Below are positions 46,263-54,817 of a DNA stretch of 64,000 nt, piece after piece. The position numbers and the translations under genes were made by a program. The stretch lies in the NCBI GenBank assembly GCA_030148425.1, contig JASBTM010000008.1, forward strand, positions 124,001 through 188,000, written 5' to 3'. The notes beneath the pieces are model-generated. The model was given only the letters and a program-made list of their open reading frames with translations. It ran no database searches and was not told the DNA's origin. Origin of the DNA: Hyphomicrobium sp. Lineage in GTDB: Bacteria > Pseudomonadota > Alphaproteobacteria > Rhizobiales > Hyphomicrobiaceae. How positions within the stretch are numbered: position 1 is the stretch's first letter; each line of letters opens with the position of its first letter.

Positions 46263-47909
46263 ATGACTTTAGCCAGTCCAACGGACGCGGCTCCTACCGG
46301 TTTGCTCGATCGGGAACGCATTATTGCTAAAGCCGGGTTCAATCGCTGGCTGGTGCCTCCCGCCGCGCTGGCGATCCATCTCTGCATCGGCATGAGCTAT
46401 GGCCTAAGCGTGTTCTGGCTGCCCCTGTCTCAGGCGCTCGGGATCACGAAGCCGGTCGCATGCCCCGACATGACCATCGTGCAGGCGCTCGTCACGACGA
46501 CATGCGATTGGCGCGTCAGCGACCTACTGGTGACGTTCACGCTCGGCATCGTCTTCCTGGGATTGTCGGCTGCCGTCTTCGGCGGCTGGCTCGAACGCGC
46601 GGGACCGCGGAAGGCAGGCGTCGCCGCAGCTCTCTGCTGGGGCGGCGGATTTCTGATCTCAGCCGTCGCCGTGCACATTCACCAGCTCTGGCTGCTGTGG
46701 CTCGGCCTGGGTGTCATCGGCGGCATCGGCCTCGGGCTCGGATATATCTCTCCGGTATCGACGCTCATCAAATGGTTTCCTGATCGCCGCGGCATGGCAA
46801 CGGGAATGGCGATCATGGGCTTCGGCGGCGGCGCGATGATCGGTTCGCCTCTCGCCATTCTTTTGATGAACCACTTCAAGACGGCGGAATCCGTCGGCGT
46901 GAAAGAAGCGATGCTCGTCATCGGCGCGATCTACCTCGTCGCGATGCTATGCGGCGCATTCGGTTATCGCGTGCCGCCTGACGGCTGGAAACCCGACGGT
47001 TGGACTGCGCCCAGCGCACAGGGCAAGGCCCTGATCACGCACGGCCATGTCCATCTCAACGATGCGCACAAGACACCGCAGTTCTGGCTGATCTGGATCG
47101 TGCTGTGCATGAACGTATCGGCAGGCATTGGCGTCCTGGCGATGGCCTCGCCGATGCTTCAAGAGATTTTCGCCGGTAAGCTCATCGGCCTGCCTGACGT
47201 CCGCTTCGGTGATTTGACGCCGTTGCAAGCAACCGCCATCGCTGGCATTGCGGGAGGCTTCGTCAGCCTGCTGTCGCTGTTCAACAGCGGCGGCCGTTTC
47301 CTCTGGGCGTCTCTCTCCGACATCATCGGACGCAAGACGACGTATTTCTGCTTCTTCGTATTCGGCATGGCGCTTTATGCGCTGGCGCCGACCCTGGCCC
47401 ACATGGGATCGATCGCGCTCTTCGTCGCCGCATTCTGTGTGATTCTGACGATGTACGGCGGCGGCTTCGCGACCGTGCCGGCCTATCTCGCCGACATCTT
47501 CGGCACGCAGTTCGTCGGCGCTATCCATGGACGGCTGCTGACCGCTTGGTCGACCGCTGGCGTACTCGGCCCGCTTGTCATCGGCTACCTGCGTGACGCG
47601 CAGATCTCTGCCGGTGTCCCGCGCGCCCTCGTCTATGACCGCACGATGTACATCCTCGCCGGATTTCTGCTGATTGGCTTCATCGCCAACGCCCTTGTCC
47701 GGCCGGTCAAGGACAAGTGGCTGATGAGCGACGCGGACGTTGCGAAGCTTCAGGCTGCGAAGTCGTCGGCAACGGCCAGCACCGGTTCTCATGGCATCGG
47801 CTTCGGAGGTATGAGCCCGGCGGCGCTCGTCGCCTGGATCGCCGTCGGCATTCCATTCTTCTGGGGCGTATGGAACACGCTCGGAAAAGCCACGGCGCTG
47901 TTTCAGTAG
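46263..47909 (+). CDS. OFA-family major facilitator (oxalate/formate antiporter-like)
   Basis: 548 residues with twelve predicted membrane segments, starting after GGGGGAAAGCGC. LAIHLCIGMSYGLSVFWLPL, GLGLGYISPVSTLIKWFPDR and RFLWASLSDIIGRKTTYF are typical of the OFA branch of the MFS. Members exchange oxalate for formate or carry related small carboxylates. The extended loop after helix 1 and a C-terminal additional hydrophobic segment (LVAWIAVGIPFFWGVWNTLG) make it longer than OxlT. In a methylotroph, formate or oxalate transport would fit, but the substrate is not certain. Confidence 0.85.
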   Translation: MTLASPTDAAPTGLLDRERIIAKAGFNRWLVPPAALAIHLCIGMSYGLSVFWLPLSQALGITKPVACPDMTIVQALVTTTCDWRVSDLLVTFTLGIVFLGLSAAVFGGWLERAGPRKAGVAAALCWGGGFLISAVAVHIHQLWLLWLGLGVIGGIGLGLGYISPVSTLIKWFPDRRGMATGMAIMGFGGGAMIGSPLAILLMNHFKTAESVGVKEAMLVIGAIYLVAMLCGAFGYRVPPDGWKPDGWTAPSAQGKALITHGHVHLNDAHKTPQFWLIWIVLCMNVSAGIGVLAMASPMLQEIFAGKLIGLPDVRFGDLTPLQATAIAGIAGGFVSLLSLFNSGGRFLWASLSDIIGRKTTYFCFFVFGMALYALAPTLAHMGSIALFVAAFCVILTMYGGGFATVPAYLADIFGTQFVGAIHGRLLTAWSTAGVLGPLVIGYLRDAQISAGVPRALVYDRTMYILAGFLLIGFIANALVRPVKDKWLMSDADVAKLQAAKSSATASTGSHGIGFGGMSPAALVAWIAVGIPFFWGVWNTLGKATALFQ

Positions 47910-47962
47910 GGCCTTCAGCAATCGTCGGAATGCCGATCGCTCGGCAGACGCACACACCTTGA

Positions 47963-47985
47963 CCCCTCCCCTTCGCGGGGAGGGG
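47963..47985. terminator. GC-rich palindrome between convergent genes
   Basis: CCCCTCCCC-TTCGC-GGGGAGGGG, a perfect 9-bp stem between the convergent OFA transporter and ClpP-like genes. It could terminate both or be a dispersed intergenic palindrome. No T-tract follows. Confidence 0.55.
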
Positions 47986-48019
47986 AACACGGCCGCACGT
48001 CAGGGGCGACACACCTCGC

Positions 48020-48685
48020 TCATATTAGTTGCTGGACGACACCCGAATTCTCGTCGAGCAATTCGCGGCCGGTCTTCCAGACTTCGTTGCCCTTATCGAT
48101 GCCGGCCCGCACTTTGCCTATCCAAACCGGAGATACTCCGGCGCCCGCGAAATACTTCGAGAAGAAGCGATCCGTCTCGGTGCCGACGGCGGAATCGGGC
48201 ACGCTTCGATCCTTCTCCTTCGAAAAGAAATCGCGAAAATTCACTTCGTGAAACATGAACTCTGCGTCCGCGGCGGCGATGCGCCGTTCGCCCTGCAGAT
48301 AAATCGGAACGCACATCGAGGCGCAGGTCGCCCCCTCCTCCACGCTCGTCACAAGCGTGTGCGTGCGGCGGATACTGTCAAGCAGCCGCACGACGCTCGC
48401 ACCCTGATCGAGCGAGCCGCCGGGAGACGACAACGATAAGATGATCGTCCGCACTTCGCCCTTGTGGCTCTCGAACGCCTCCGCGATTTTGCTCGCCATG
48501 GGCGCTTCGATCTTCCCGCGCCAACGCATGTAGAGGGCGTCTTGGCCGGGAATGACGCGAACTTCGAGTTTCCCGACGCTCGCGAAATACGCTGCGAAAT
48601 GATCCTGCGTCCTCAGGGCGAGGACTGCCAACACCGCGATCATCGCGGCCCAGACGAGGCGGGAGCGCCAGCCCGACGACATCAA
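48020..48685 (-). CDS. ClpP/crotonase-fold periplasmic protein
   Basis: 221 residues with an N-terminal membrane helix (RLVWAAMIAVLAVLAL). The core TIILSLSSPGGSLDQGASVV, EEGATCASMCVPIYLQGERR and MFHEVNFRDFF resembles the ClpP/SppA-like fold, with Ser at the CASMC nucleophile position and His in MFHEV. Such exported ClpP-like proteins of alphaproteobacteria have no established role. It is convergent with the OFA transporter. Confidence 0.75.
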   Translation of the reverse strand: MMSSGWRSRLVWAAMIAVLAVLALRTQDHFAAYFASVGKLEVRVIPGQDALYMRWRGKIEAPMASKIAEAFESHKGEVRTIILSLSSPGGSLDQGASVVRLLDSIRRTHTLVTSVEEGATCASMCVPIYLQGERRIAAADAEFMFHEVNFRDFFSKEKDRSVPDSAVGTETDRFFSKYFAGAGVSPVWIGKVRAGIDKGNEVWKTGRELLDENSGVVQQLI

Positions 48686-48737
48686 AAAGCTCGCAGCAGC
48701 CTAAACGGACGAACGCGCCCCGGCCGGAGCCGAAGCA

Positions 48738-49043
48738 CTAGTGGGTCCAATTCGTCGTCCGGCCGAACTTGAAATTGTCGGCATAGGATTTCTGGATCGG
48801 CTTGCGCGGCTTCGGTTCGGTCAAGGTATAGGCGATCCCGGCGCGCGTGGCGTAGTCGATCGCCTCTTCCTTGGTGTCGAACTCGAGGCGAACCTGCGAT
48901 TGCGTATCGCGCGAGCTGACCCATCCCATGAGCGGATCGATATCCCGCGGGCTCGCCGGTCCGAACTCGAGAATCCATTCCTTGGTGCGCGCTTCGCCGG
49001 ACTGCATCGCAGTTTTCGCAGGCTTGAAGATCCGTGCCGTCAT
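48738..49043 (-). CDS. NDUFS4-like complex I accessory subunit
   Basis: 101 residues from MTARIFKPAKTAMQSG. RTKEWILEFGPASPRDIDPL, GWVSSRDTQSQVRLEF and the CysHis-free terminus NFKFGRTTNWTH match the alphaproteobacterial ETC complex I subunit family (Pfam ETC_C1_NDUFA4), the homologue of mitochondrial NDUFS4. It is an accessory subunit of NADH:quinone oxidoreductase. It is encoded alone here, as is usual. Confidence 0.9.
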   Translation of the reverse strand: MTARIFKPAKTAMQSGEARTKEWILEFGPASPRDIDPLMGWVSSRDTQSQVRLEFDTKEEAIDYATRAGIAYTLTEPKPRKPIQKSYADNFKFGRTTNWTH

Positions 49044-49374
49044 GGTGGCTCCGCAATGACGCAAGATCGAGGACGATCGATCGCAATTGGACAAGGCGAG
49101 TCGTTTCAAACACGCGCCCTATTACCCCAAATAGGGGACAGTCGGCGCCCCGCGCAAGAGGTCAAACAACTACCACCGAAACCTCCGCTGGAGGTATGGG
49201 ATCGGGCGCTGCCATCGACCGTTTTCGCGTCAAGGTAGCTTTTGTGCGGGGAGTTCCACCCTTAAGTGCCCCAAATTCCAGCCCCCGCAACCTTGCCCGC
49301 GCGCATCAAGCCGGATCTACTGGCGTTTGTTTTCTCGGATTGATGTCATCAACTCCCGATTAGGAAACAGGCCC
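49044..49374. other. Intergenic region before the accessory segment
   Basis: About 330 bases with no supportable gene. It marks the change from chromosomal to accessory-looking genes. I found no repeat shared with later junctions. Confidence 0.4.
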
Positions 49375-50124
49375 ATGTTACGCAAATATTTTAGCGGTGT
49401 GGTCAGACGTAACCCAGCCATTTTCAGGCCGCTCTGGCCTTATCTATTCCCGTTCGTCGGCAAAACCGCGGTCTACCAGGGCACCGAATACTCCGACCGC
49501 GCGTCGGCTTTCAAAACGATATTCGACGATAACAAATGGGGGTCCGAGGAATCCGTGAGCGGATCCGGATCGACGATGGAGAGCACGGAAGCTCTCCGCA
49601 AAAAGCTTCCGGCATTGGTCCGAAAGCTCGGCGCAAAGACGCTGTTGGACGCGCCGAGCGGAGATTTCAACTGGATGTCAAAGGTCAGCTTCGACAGCGA
49701 CGTTCAGTACATCGGCGGCGATATCGTTCCCAGCATCGTCGAACGCAATAACAAGATGTTCGGGAGCGAGCGACGGCAGTTCATCAACTTGGACATTACG
49801 TCCGACGAATTACCCGCCGCAGACTTATGGCACTGCCGCCATGTGCTGTTCCATCTTTCAAACGACGACGTTCTTCGCGTCCTCGATAATTTCGCGAGGT
49901 CGAACGTCCGGCATCTGCTCGCGGACACGGCATTCTTCATCAAATCGAATGTCGATATCCGATCGGGTGGGTTCCGCCTGCTGAACCTTTGTATTCCGCC
50001 CTTCAATATGCCCAAGCCCACGTACAAGCTGTGGGATATCACACCGCCCAACCCGCCGAACTTTCTGTGTCTGTGGTCGAGGCAGGAATGTATCGACGCG
50101 ATCACCCGCCGTACGACTGCGTGA
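49375..50124 (+). CDS. SAM-dependent class I methyltransferase
   Basis: 249 residues, starting after AGGAAACAGG. LGAKTLLDAPSGDFNWMSKV is motif I (the DAPSGDFNW variant); YIGGDIVPSIVERNNKMFG is motif II, and ADLWHCRHVLFHLSNDDVLR is the later motif. The type resembles methyltransferases found with glycan or lipid genes. No such cluster is present, so the substrate is unknown. Confidence 0.78.
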   Translation: MLRKYFSGVVRRNPAIFRPLWPYLFPFVGKTAVYQGTEYSDRASAFKTIFDDNKWGSEESVSGSGSTMESTEALRKKLPALVRKLGAKTLLDAPSGDFNWMSKVSFDSDVQYIGGDIVPSIVERNNKMFGSERRQFINLDITSDELPAADLWHCRHVLFHLSNDDVLRVLDNFARSNVRHLLADTAFFIKSNVDIRSGGFRLLNLCIPPFNMPKPTYKLWDITPPNPPNFLCLWSRQECIDAITRRTTA

Positions 50125-50204
50125 GCGGCCAAGACTGTCGGCGTCTCCGCGCTGGCGTTAGCGGATGGTGCAGCAGTCGACGATGCAGCCGCTAACATGA
50201 GAAG

Positions 50205-51422
50205 CTAACGGCCACGACGGGGCTGGAATTCCACTACGTTACCGGATTCGAGATCCACTACCCGAGGGCCTGATCTAGGTGAAACCGCCAATTGAACAAC
50301 TTCAGCGGTCCTAAAAGCTCCGGCTTGCAATCCGACAATTTGCTCGATTTCATTTTCCGGAAGCGCTAACGCCGCTAGGAAGGTCGAACGACCGAAAAGC
50401 CCAGCGTCGATTACCGCCTCCATACCACGCCGAAGCATACGAGGTCGCTCGACGGACATTTCACCTGGCTCGTCGAACGGTTCACGTAGTGCACCTCTCC
50501 AACCGCGACGCGTCATATTCTGAAAAAGATTTTTTCGCTCCTCATCGTCAACGAGACCTAAGGTCCAGGCTCGGTACACCATCGCACCGATTGAGATCCC
50601 CCATTTCTTTTTCAGACTGCAAAAATAATCGAGCGATGGAACTCGCACCTCATCCAAAAATGCCGATTGAGGAAACAAAAACGAAGCAGCAAACCGATGA
50701 GCCTGCCGTTCAATGATCTTATTCATCGCGGGATCGCGAAACTCTTCAATCGTTACTTTTGAATGCAGCAAAGCGTGCCCGAGCTCATGCGCCGCATCAT
50801 ATCGAACGCGCACAGCGCTGATGCCCGATACATTAATGCCAACGAAAAAACGCCTGAGCATCTTCGACCAAAAGCAAAAGCCATCTTGTTTTTCGGACGG
50901 TATCTCTAATTGAACTACAGGAATTCCCGCGTTCTCAAGGGCTAGAACCATATCCGGAATCGGGCGATCGCGAAGGGACCAATGTTCCCGAAGATCTTTC
51001 GCGGCGCGCTCAATCTGTTCGGATGTTATAAGTCTGAAGTCGCGGGGCAACCCCATCTCCGGAAGATTCAACTCAGGGAAGTTGACTTCGCTCTCGAGAA
51101 AACTGAAAATTTCGCACGCCCAAATCGCACGCTGAGCCGTCATTTCTCTTGCCGACTTGCTCTCGCTCGCTTGCGACCGCCAAAATATTGGCGCGATCGT
51201 CTCTGGCCAAACATCGCGAGAAAAAAACTCAACCGGGAAATTGAGCTTCTCTGCAAGGACAGTCAGGTTATCAACCTGCGGCTTGTCATGGCCATCTTCG
51301 TACCGGCCAATCTGTGCTCCGGAAACGCCTATCATGTCGCCAAGGGATTTCTTGAATAACCCCCTGGCCAATCGCGCCTCTGTAAGCTTTTCGCCTTTAA
51401 ATGTTGGAACACCTACGGTCAT
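50205..51422 (-). CDS. XRE helix-turn-helix / ImmA-IrrE metallopeptidase
   Basis: 405 residues. The N-terminal XRE domain (about 10-68, ARLARGLFKKSLGDMIGVSGAQI and GRYEDGHDKPQVDNLTVL; shown in parts) is followed by an ImmA/IrrE-type peptidase with YDAAHELGHALLHSK (HExxH-like HELGH) at about residue 215 and ERQAHRFAASFLFP supplying the third ligand. This COG2856 layout cleaves or sequesters repressors in phage and mobile-element control or stress responses. Its start overlaps the stop of the 268-residue upstream gene (ATGA), so the two are one operon. Confidence 0.88.
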   Translation of the reverse strand: MTVGVPTFKGEKLTEARLARGLFKKSLGDMIGVSGAQIGRYEDGHDKPQVDNLTVLAEKLNFPVEFFSRDVWPETIAPIFWRSQASESKSAREMTAQRAIWACEIFSFLESEVNFPELNLPEMGLPRDFRLITSEQIERAAKDLREHWSLRDRPIPDMVLALENAGIPVVQLEIPSEKQDGFCFWSKMLRRFFVGINVSGISAVRVRYDAAHELGHALLHSKVTIEEFRDPAMNKIIERQAHRFAASFLFPQSAFLDEVRVPSLDYFCSLKKKWGISIGAMVYRAWTLGLVDDEERKNLFQNMTRRGWRGALREPFDEPGEMSVERPRMLRRGMEAVIDAGLFGRSTFLAALALPENEIEQIVGLQAGAFRTAEVVQLAVSPRSGPRVVDLESGNVVEFQPRRGR

Positions 51423-52225
51423 TGTCCCGACTTCTTCGTCTTCTGAGATTTCAACGTCACGATAACTTTGTCGGGCTGGGAGTCAGGCCCGCCTTGAGCC
51501 TCGCCGACGTCGACATCGGGCCAGGACAACCCGTACATCGCGACTTCGTGCAGATCGAGGCGCATCACCCAATGGGTATATGCCGCATCCGGCACGCCGA
51601 GCATGAGATAACCGAAATCCAACTCCCCTCCATTGAAGTCGACGCCGTAAGCGCCGTGAAGGAACACTGCGAGCGTGCTGCCTCCCCAATCCAAGATGCG
51701 TCCCGGCACATCGCCCAAATCAAGTTCCAGCTGACGCACCACGCCATGAGCGTCAGCGAGCTGCCTTTTATATCCGCTCGAGCGCAGTTCGTCTGAAAGT
51801 GTCCCTATAGCCTCCTGAATAATCAGCACACGGCCGGTTTTTACAACGAGTTTCTGCTGCCCGTTACTCGGGAGCGTTATGAAGTCATACGGGACGCCAT
51901 GCGATTTCGCCGCGACACACAGTGCTCGGACAGCGCAACTTCCGCGGCGCCGGATAAACTCCTCGCGTTTGAAATCAGCGGTCAACGAGCCGTCCTGAGC
52001 CAACTCCTCAAAGAGACGTTGGTATTCCCAGACAATGCCAACAGCCGAAGATTGCAGAAATTCCGGATCAATGTCCCGGAGGTGGTTTCGAATGGTCTGA
52101 ATAGCATTCACGCGGGAATCTCCCGGCGCAGCCTCTAACGTATAAGGCCGGAAATTGCGATAAAAGTAAAGTGTGACGTCGATATCGTCGAAATTTTCAA
52201 CGCTTGGCCCGAAACAACATCTCAC
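51419..52225 (-). CDS. Unrecognised protein coupled to the XRE/ImmA-IrrE gene
   Basis: 268 residues from a GTG with GGGAG upstream. I recognise no family. It is mostly soluble, with a hydrophobic-poor N-terminus (NFDDIDVTLYFYRNFRPYTL), a Cys-containing FIRRRGSCAVRALCVAAKSHGV segment and a long C-terminal half ending in a Lys-rich tail (SQKTKKSGQ). The 4-base overlap with the metallopeptidase gene and shared strand suggest joint action, perhaps as its target or effector. There is no direct evidence for that. Confidence 0.7.
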   Translation of the reverse strand: MRCCFGPSVENFDDIDVTLYFYRNFRPYTLEAAPGDSRVNAIQTIRNHLRDIDPEFLQSSAVGIVWEYQRLFEELAQDGSLTADFKREEFIRRRGSCAVRALCVAAKSHGVPYDFITLPSNGQQKLVVKTGRVLIIQEAIGTLSDELRSSGYKRQLADAHGVVRQLELDLGDVPGRILDWGGSTLAVFLHGAYGVDFNGGELDFGYLMLGVPDAAYTHWVMRLDLHEVAMYGLSWPDVDVGEAQGGPDSQPDKVIVTLKSQKTKKSGQ

Positions 52226-52370
52226 CCGTCTCCCGGATCGCCGAAAGCAGATGCCAAAATCGAAGGGGAAGGATTTTGGTTAACAAAATCAATGACTAAA
52301 GGAACAGTCGGAAAACGAAAAGTGATACACAAAATGCCGTAAATCACATTTTCTTCCGTGGACAGAACAT

Positions 52371-52520
52371 GCCACTAACCTATTGAAATCATTGGTCGGG
52401 GCGACATGATTCGAACACGCGACCCTCTGCTCCCAAAGTACGCGGTGAGTGTGAAAATTCAACCGACATTCTGACTGTTCACCATTCGCTCTCCCGATGG
52501 CAATTCAATAGGTTACTGGC
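52371..52520. repeat. Near-perfect 17-bp inverted repeat enclosing a tRNA remnant
   Basis: GCCACTAACCTATTGAA (52371-52387) and its reverse-complement form (52504-52520, one mismatch) flank about 116 bases that contain the tRNA-Pro fragment. The core 12 bases (TAACCTATTGAA) are perfect. Confidence 0.7.
52393..52440 (-). other. tRNA-Pro(GGG) 3' remnant, possible attachment site
   Basis: On the minus strand this reads as the 3' half of a tRNA. The anticodon-loop stretch CTTTGGGAG leads into AGAGGGTCGCG, a T-loop GTTCGAATC and an end CGCCCCGACCA with encoded CCA. The 5' half is absent. T-stem changes remain paired. Such 3' fragments are left by integrases that recombine within tRNA genes, and an (inactivated) integrase gene lies 6 kb downstream. 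The rest of 52226-52762 holds no gene. Confidence 0.7.
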
Positions 52521-52762
52521 CTTGTCAGAACACGCGGGGGACTGCTCGTCGGCGCCCTTAAACCGCTGGTTAACAAATATTTGCCTAAAAGTTGATAGGA
52601 ACTGCTCCTTCGTTCAGAGGTTGCAGTGTTGGTTTTGTGGGTTTCCTTGTGAAAGAGTTTTGCCCCCAGCTTTCGCTTTCCCGCGCAGGCTTCCCCATAT
52701 TTGTAGTGACTGCAAACGCCAGAACTGCTTAGTGCCCCGACTGAGAAGCGAGGAAGCGTAAC

Positions 52763-53110
52763 ATGGCCGTCGAGAGTCCAAAGACGATCGACTTCAATTA
52801 CATCAAGAGCGGCGATTTTCGCGAGGTCTCTTGCGACGGGGTGGTTGGCGGACCGACCCCTCAAGGAAAGGTTTGGCTAGCCTTTTTCACTGAACGCTTT
52901 CCTTTGCCCAGAATCGTAAGGCACGCTCTGCAAGAGACGTCGGTTGAAGGACAGTTACAGCTCGATGCAAGCATACCACCCGAGCAATTGGATGGACGCT
53001 CAGGTGTGATTCGTAACGTTGAATTCGGCGTTTATTTAACCCGAGAGATCGCCATTGAACTTCGCAATTGGCTCGACAAACAGATCATCGATTCGGAACC
53101 AAAAAAATGA
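52763..53110 (+). CDS. Hypothetical protein, first gene of the Fic cluster
   Basis: 115 residues. The sequence IDFNYIKSGDFREVSCDGVV followed by GGPTPQGKVWLAFFTERFPL and, near the end, EFGVYLTREIAIELRNWLDK is seen in a widespread small-protein family of unknown function in alphaproteobacteria; I recall it only as hypothetical. It ends in ATGA overlap with the next gene, so it is the head of a three-gene operon with Fic. Confidence 0.7.
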   Translation: MAVESPKTIDFNYIKSGDFREVSCDGVVGGPTPQGKVWLAFFTERFPLPRIVRHALQETSVEGQLQLDASIPPEQLDGRSGVIRNVEFGVYLTREIAIELRNWLDKQIIDSEPKK

Positions 53111-53409
53111 TGTTATTTAAGGATCTGGACCTCTCCTCGACGGCCTATAAGCCCATTTCTTCGCTCACAGTAATAAAGACTCCATCGCCGATGGACGCCA
53201 CTGGCGCGGCTGTGATGCCGGCCAATCGTGCTGTGTATAGAAGTACCCGTGAAAATCTTGTTTCAAGAGTTGCCACCTTCACGCCTCCGAGTACGGAAAT
53301 GCTTCAGGCGGTGCAGGAGGCTATTGCTCGGATGGACGCGCGAAAATCCGAAGATTTGCAACAGTGGGCTGATGCGCTAGCCAAGGATCTTGGTGCACAT
53401 ACGGACTAG
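53107..53409 (+). CDS. Hypothetical protein, second gene of the Fic cluster
   Basis: 100 residues from the ATG overlapping the previous stop. An N-terminal disordered-looking half (SSTAYKPISSLTVIKTPSPM) precedes a helical C-terminal half (STEMLQAVQEAIARMDARK, EDLQQWADALAKDL). Its stop overlaps the Fic start by one base. By position it could be an antitoxin or chaperone, but the canonical Fic-inhibiting motif ([S/T]xxxE[G/N]) is not present. Confidence 0.65.
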   Translation: MMLFKDLDLSSTAYKPISSLTVIKTPSPMDATGAAVMPANRAVYRSTRENLVSRVATFTPPSTEMLQAVQEAIARMDARKSEDLQQWADALAKDLGAHTD

Positions 53410-54071
53410 TGCATATGCCGCTAGTCGACATGCCCAGTCTTATTGAATGCCCAGAATGGAACTACCGTTCTGCCGCGGATTCATCTGAATTGCTTGTTCA
53501 GCGAAACAGAGCGCTGCTGTTGTGGATACGAACGTACCCGCCCCAGATCTGCGAGATACTCTCGCGCGACACTCGATCTTGGCATCGCGATTTCTTTGCC
53601 GGGCTTACGCCAAAAGGATTTGCATACTATGCCGGCCACTATCGCGGCGAAAACTTTCCCTGTCTAAAGGAGCGGGAGGTCGGGGTTCCTAGCGACCCTA
53701 CGCTTGGCCATGCGGCTGTTACTGTTCAGCTCGAAATGAAAGCTTTCGCCAATAGTCTCGACGACATTTTCCGAACTTTGAAGATCTCGTGGGGCGCACA
53801 GGAAGTGCTGTTCAGTCGAGAACAGAAAGTCTACAGAACGGTCGAGCTAGCAGCCGCGGCATTCGCAGATTTTCTTCACATCCATCCTTATCTCGACGGC
53901 AATGGCCACATGGGACGCTTGTTGGTAGTCGCCATACTCGCGCGGTTCGGAATCTATCCCGCCCGCTGGCCCGTTGATCCGCGGCCGCCAGGGCCTTACG
54001 GGGAGGCACTGAAAGAGTATCGCCTGGGCAATCGCGCGAAACTGGAACTCTTTATCCTAAACTGCATCTAG
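53409..54071 (+). CDS. Fic-family nucleotide/AMP transferase
   Basis: 220 residues from a GTG overlapping the upstream stop. The catalytic motif HPYLDGNGHMGR matches the Fic consensus HxFx(D/E)GNGRxxR closely. The preceding FFAGLTPKGFAYYAGHYRG resembles the Fic flap region. Fic enzymes transfer AMP or other nucleotides to target proteins. No inhibitory [S/T]xxxE[G/N] helix was seen within the protein or in the two upstream proteins, so its control is unclear. A bidirectional terminator hairpin follows. Confidence 0.9.
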   Translation: MHMPLVDMPSLIECPEWNYRSAADSSELLVQRNRALLLWIRTYPPQICEILSRDTRSWHRDFFAGLTPKGFAYYAGHYRGENFPCLKEREVGVPSDPTLGHAAVTVQLEMKAFANSLDDIFRTLKISWGAQEVLFSREQKVYRTVELAAAAFADFLHIHPYLDGNGHMGRLLVVAILARFGIYPARWPVDPRPPGPYGEALKEYRLGNRAKLELFILNCI

Positions 54072-54094
54072 CTACTGTCTGCGAGCATAACAAA

Positions 54095-54121
54095 GCCCTC
54101 GCCACTTAAAGCGACGAGGGC
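54095..54121. terminator. Bidirectional terminator between Fic and the split membrane-protein gene
   Basis: GCCCTCG (54095-54101) pairs with CGAGGGC (54115-54121) around a 13-base loop that can extend the stem. It lies between convergent genes. Confidence 0.65.
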
Positions 54122-54128
54122 GCATCCT

Positions 54129-54644
54129 CTAGCCGGCAACCGTTGCCTTGCAACGTCCGGTCCGAATGGGTGGAGGAATGATTCCGATCCCGCGCCACTC
54201 TTTCATCCAGTCCGAGACCGTCTGCTTCGGACGGTTCCAGTCCGAAGCGAGCGCGTCTTGACTCGGGATCGTCAGCCCCTGCCCCAGCCGATCTAGGATA
54301 TCGGCAAGCGCCTGTTCCTTGCTCAGTCCGGTGGGTCCGGCCGGTCCGGGTTTCGGACTCGGACGAATTCCGGATCCGCCGGTTCCGTTGCCCCCATCCG
54401 GACGGAGGAACCGAACAACGCGTTCGGCGTGAACCGGATCGAAGTCAGTTTGCGACGTGTCGGACATCTCTTGTGGCGCTGAGATGTGTGCGCCGTAGGC
54501 GATCAGAGTTCCGGCCAGACCGTTTGCTCCAACCGACAACAGGCCCGCCATGATCAGATCGAGCGCCCATGCCGGGAGTCCGAGACGATCCGCAAGCGGA
54601 GTGGCGGATGCGGGCAGAGGATTGGCCTCGACTTCGGCCTTCGC
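54129..54644 (-). pseudogene. 3' part of a membrane protein gene split by IS21
   Basis: This is the C-terminal portion (about 168 codons) of a gene whose 5' part is at 57161-57720. It includes the membrane segment ALDLIMAGLLSVGANGLAGT, a Gly/Pro-rich linker and a helical C-terminus with SKEQALADILDRLG and SDWNRPKQTVSDWMKEWRG, which looks like a winged-helix or DNA-binding tail. The TTG at 54650 within the IS end could start translation, so a fragment may still be made. Confidence 0.85.
54637..54644. repeat. Left 8-bp target duplication of the IS21 element
   Basis: GCCTTCGC directly before the element's TGT end, matched exactly at 57161-57168. Confidence 0.92.
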
Positions 54645-54817
54645 TGTCAATCGGCGTCCAAAAAGGACCCCCTATCGGCGTGCAAAAGGGACCCCCTTTG
54701 TCGAGCAGCGTGACGGGTATGATGGGCGCACTGTTCGCGCTGGTTGCGGCGTAGGGCGGGCGTAGCCCGACCGGAGGCGCAACCAGCGCGAAGCGTTCTT
54801 TGCCGTTGCCCCAGGCG

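Noticed and set aside
46947..47990. 347-codon minus-strand frame across the OFA transporter
   Set aside because: Antisense shadow of a transporter gene; highly charged and without domains.
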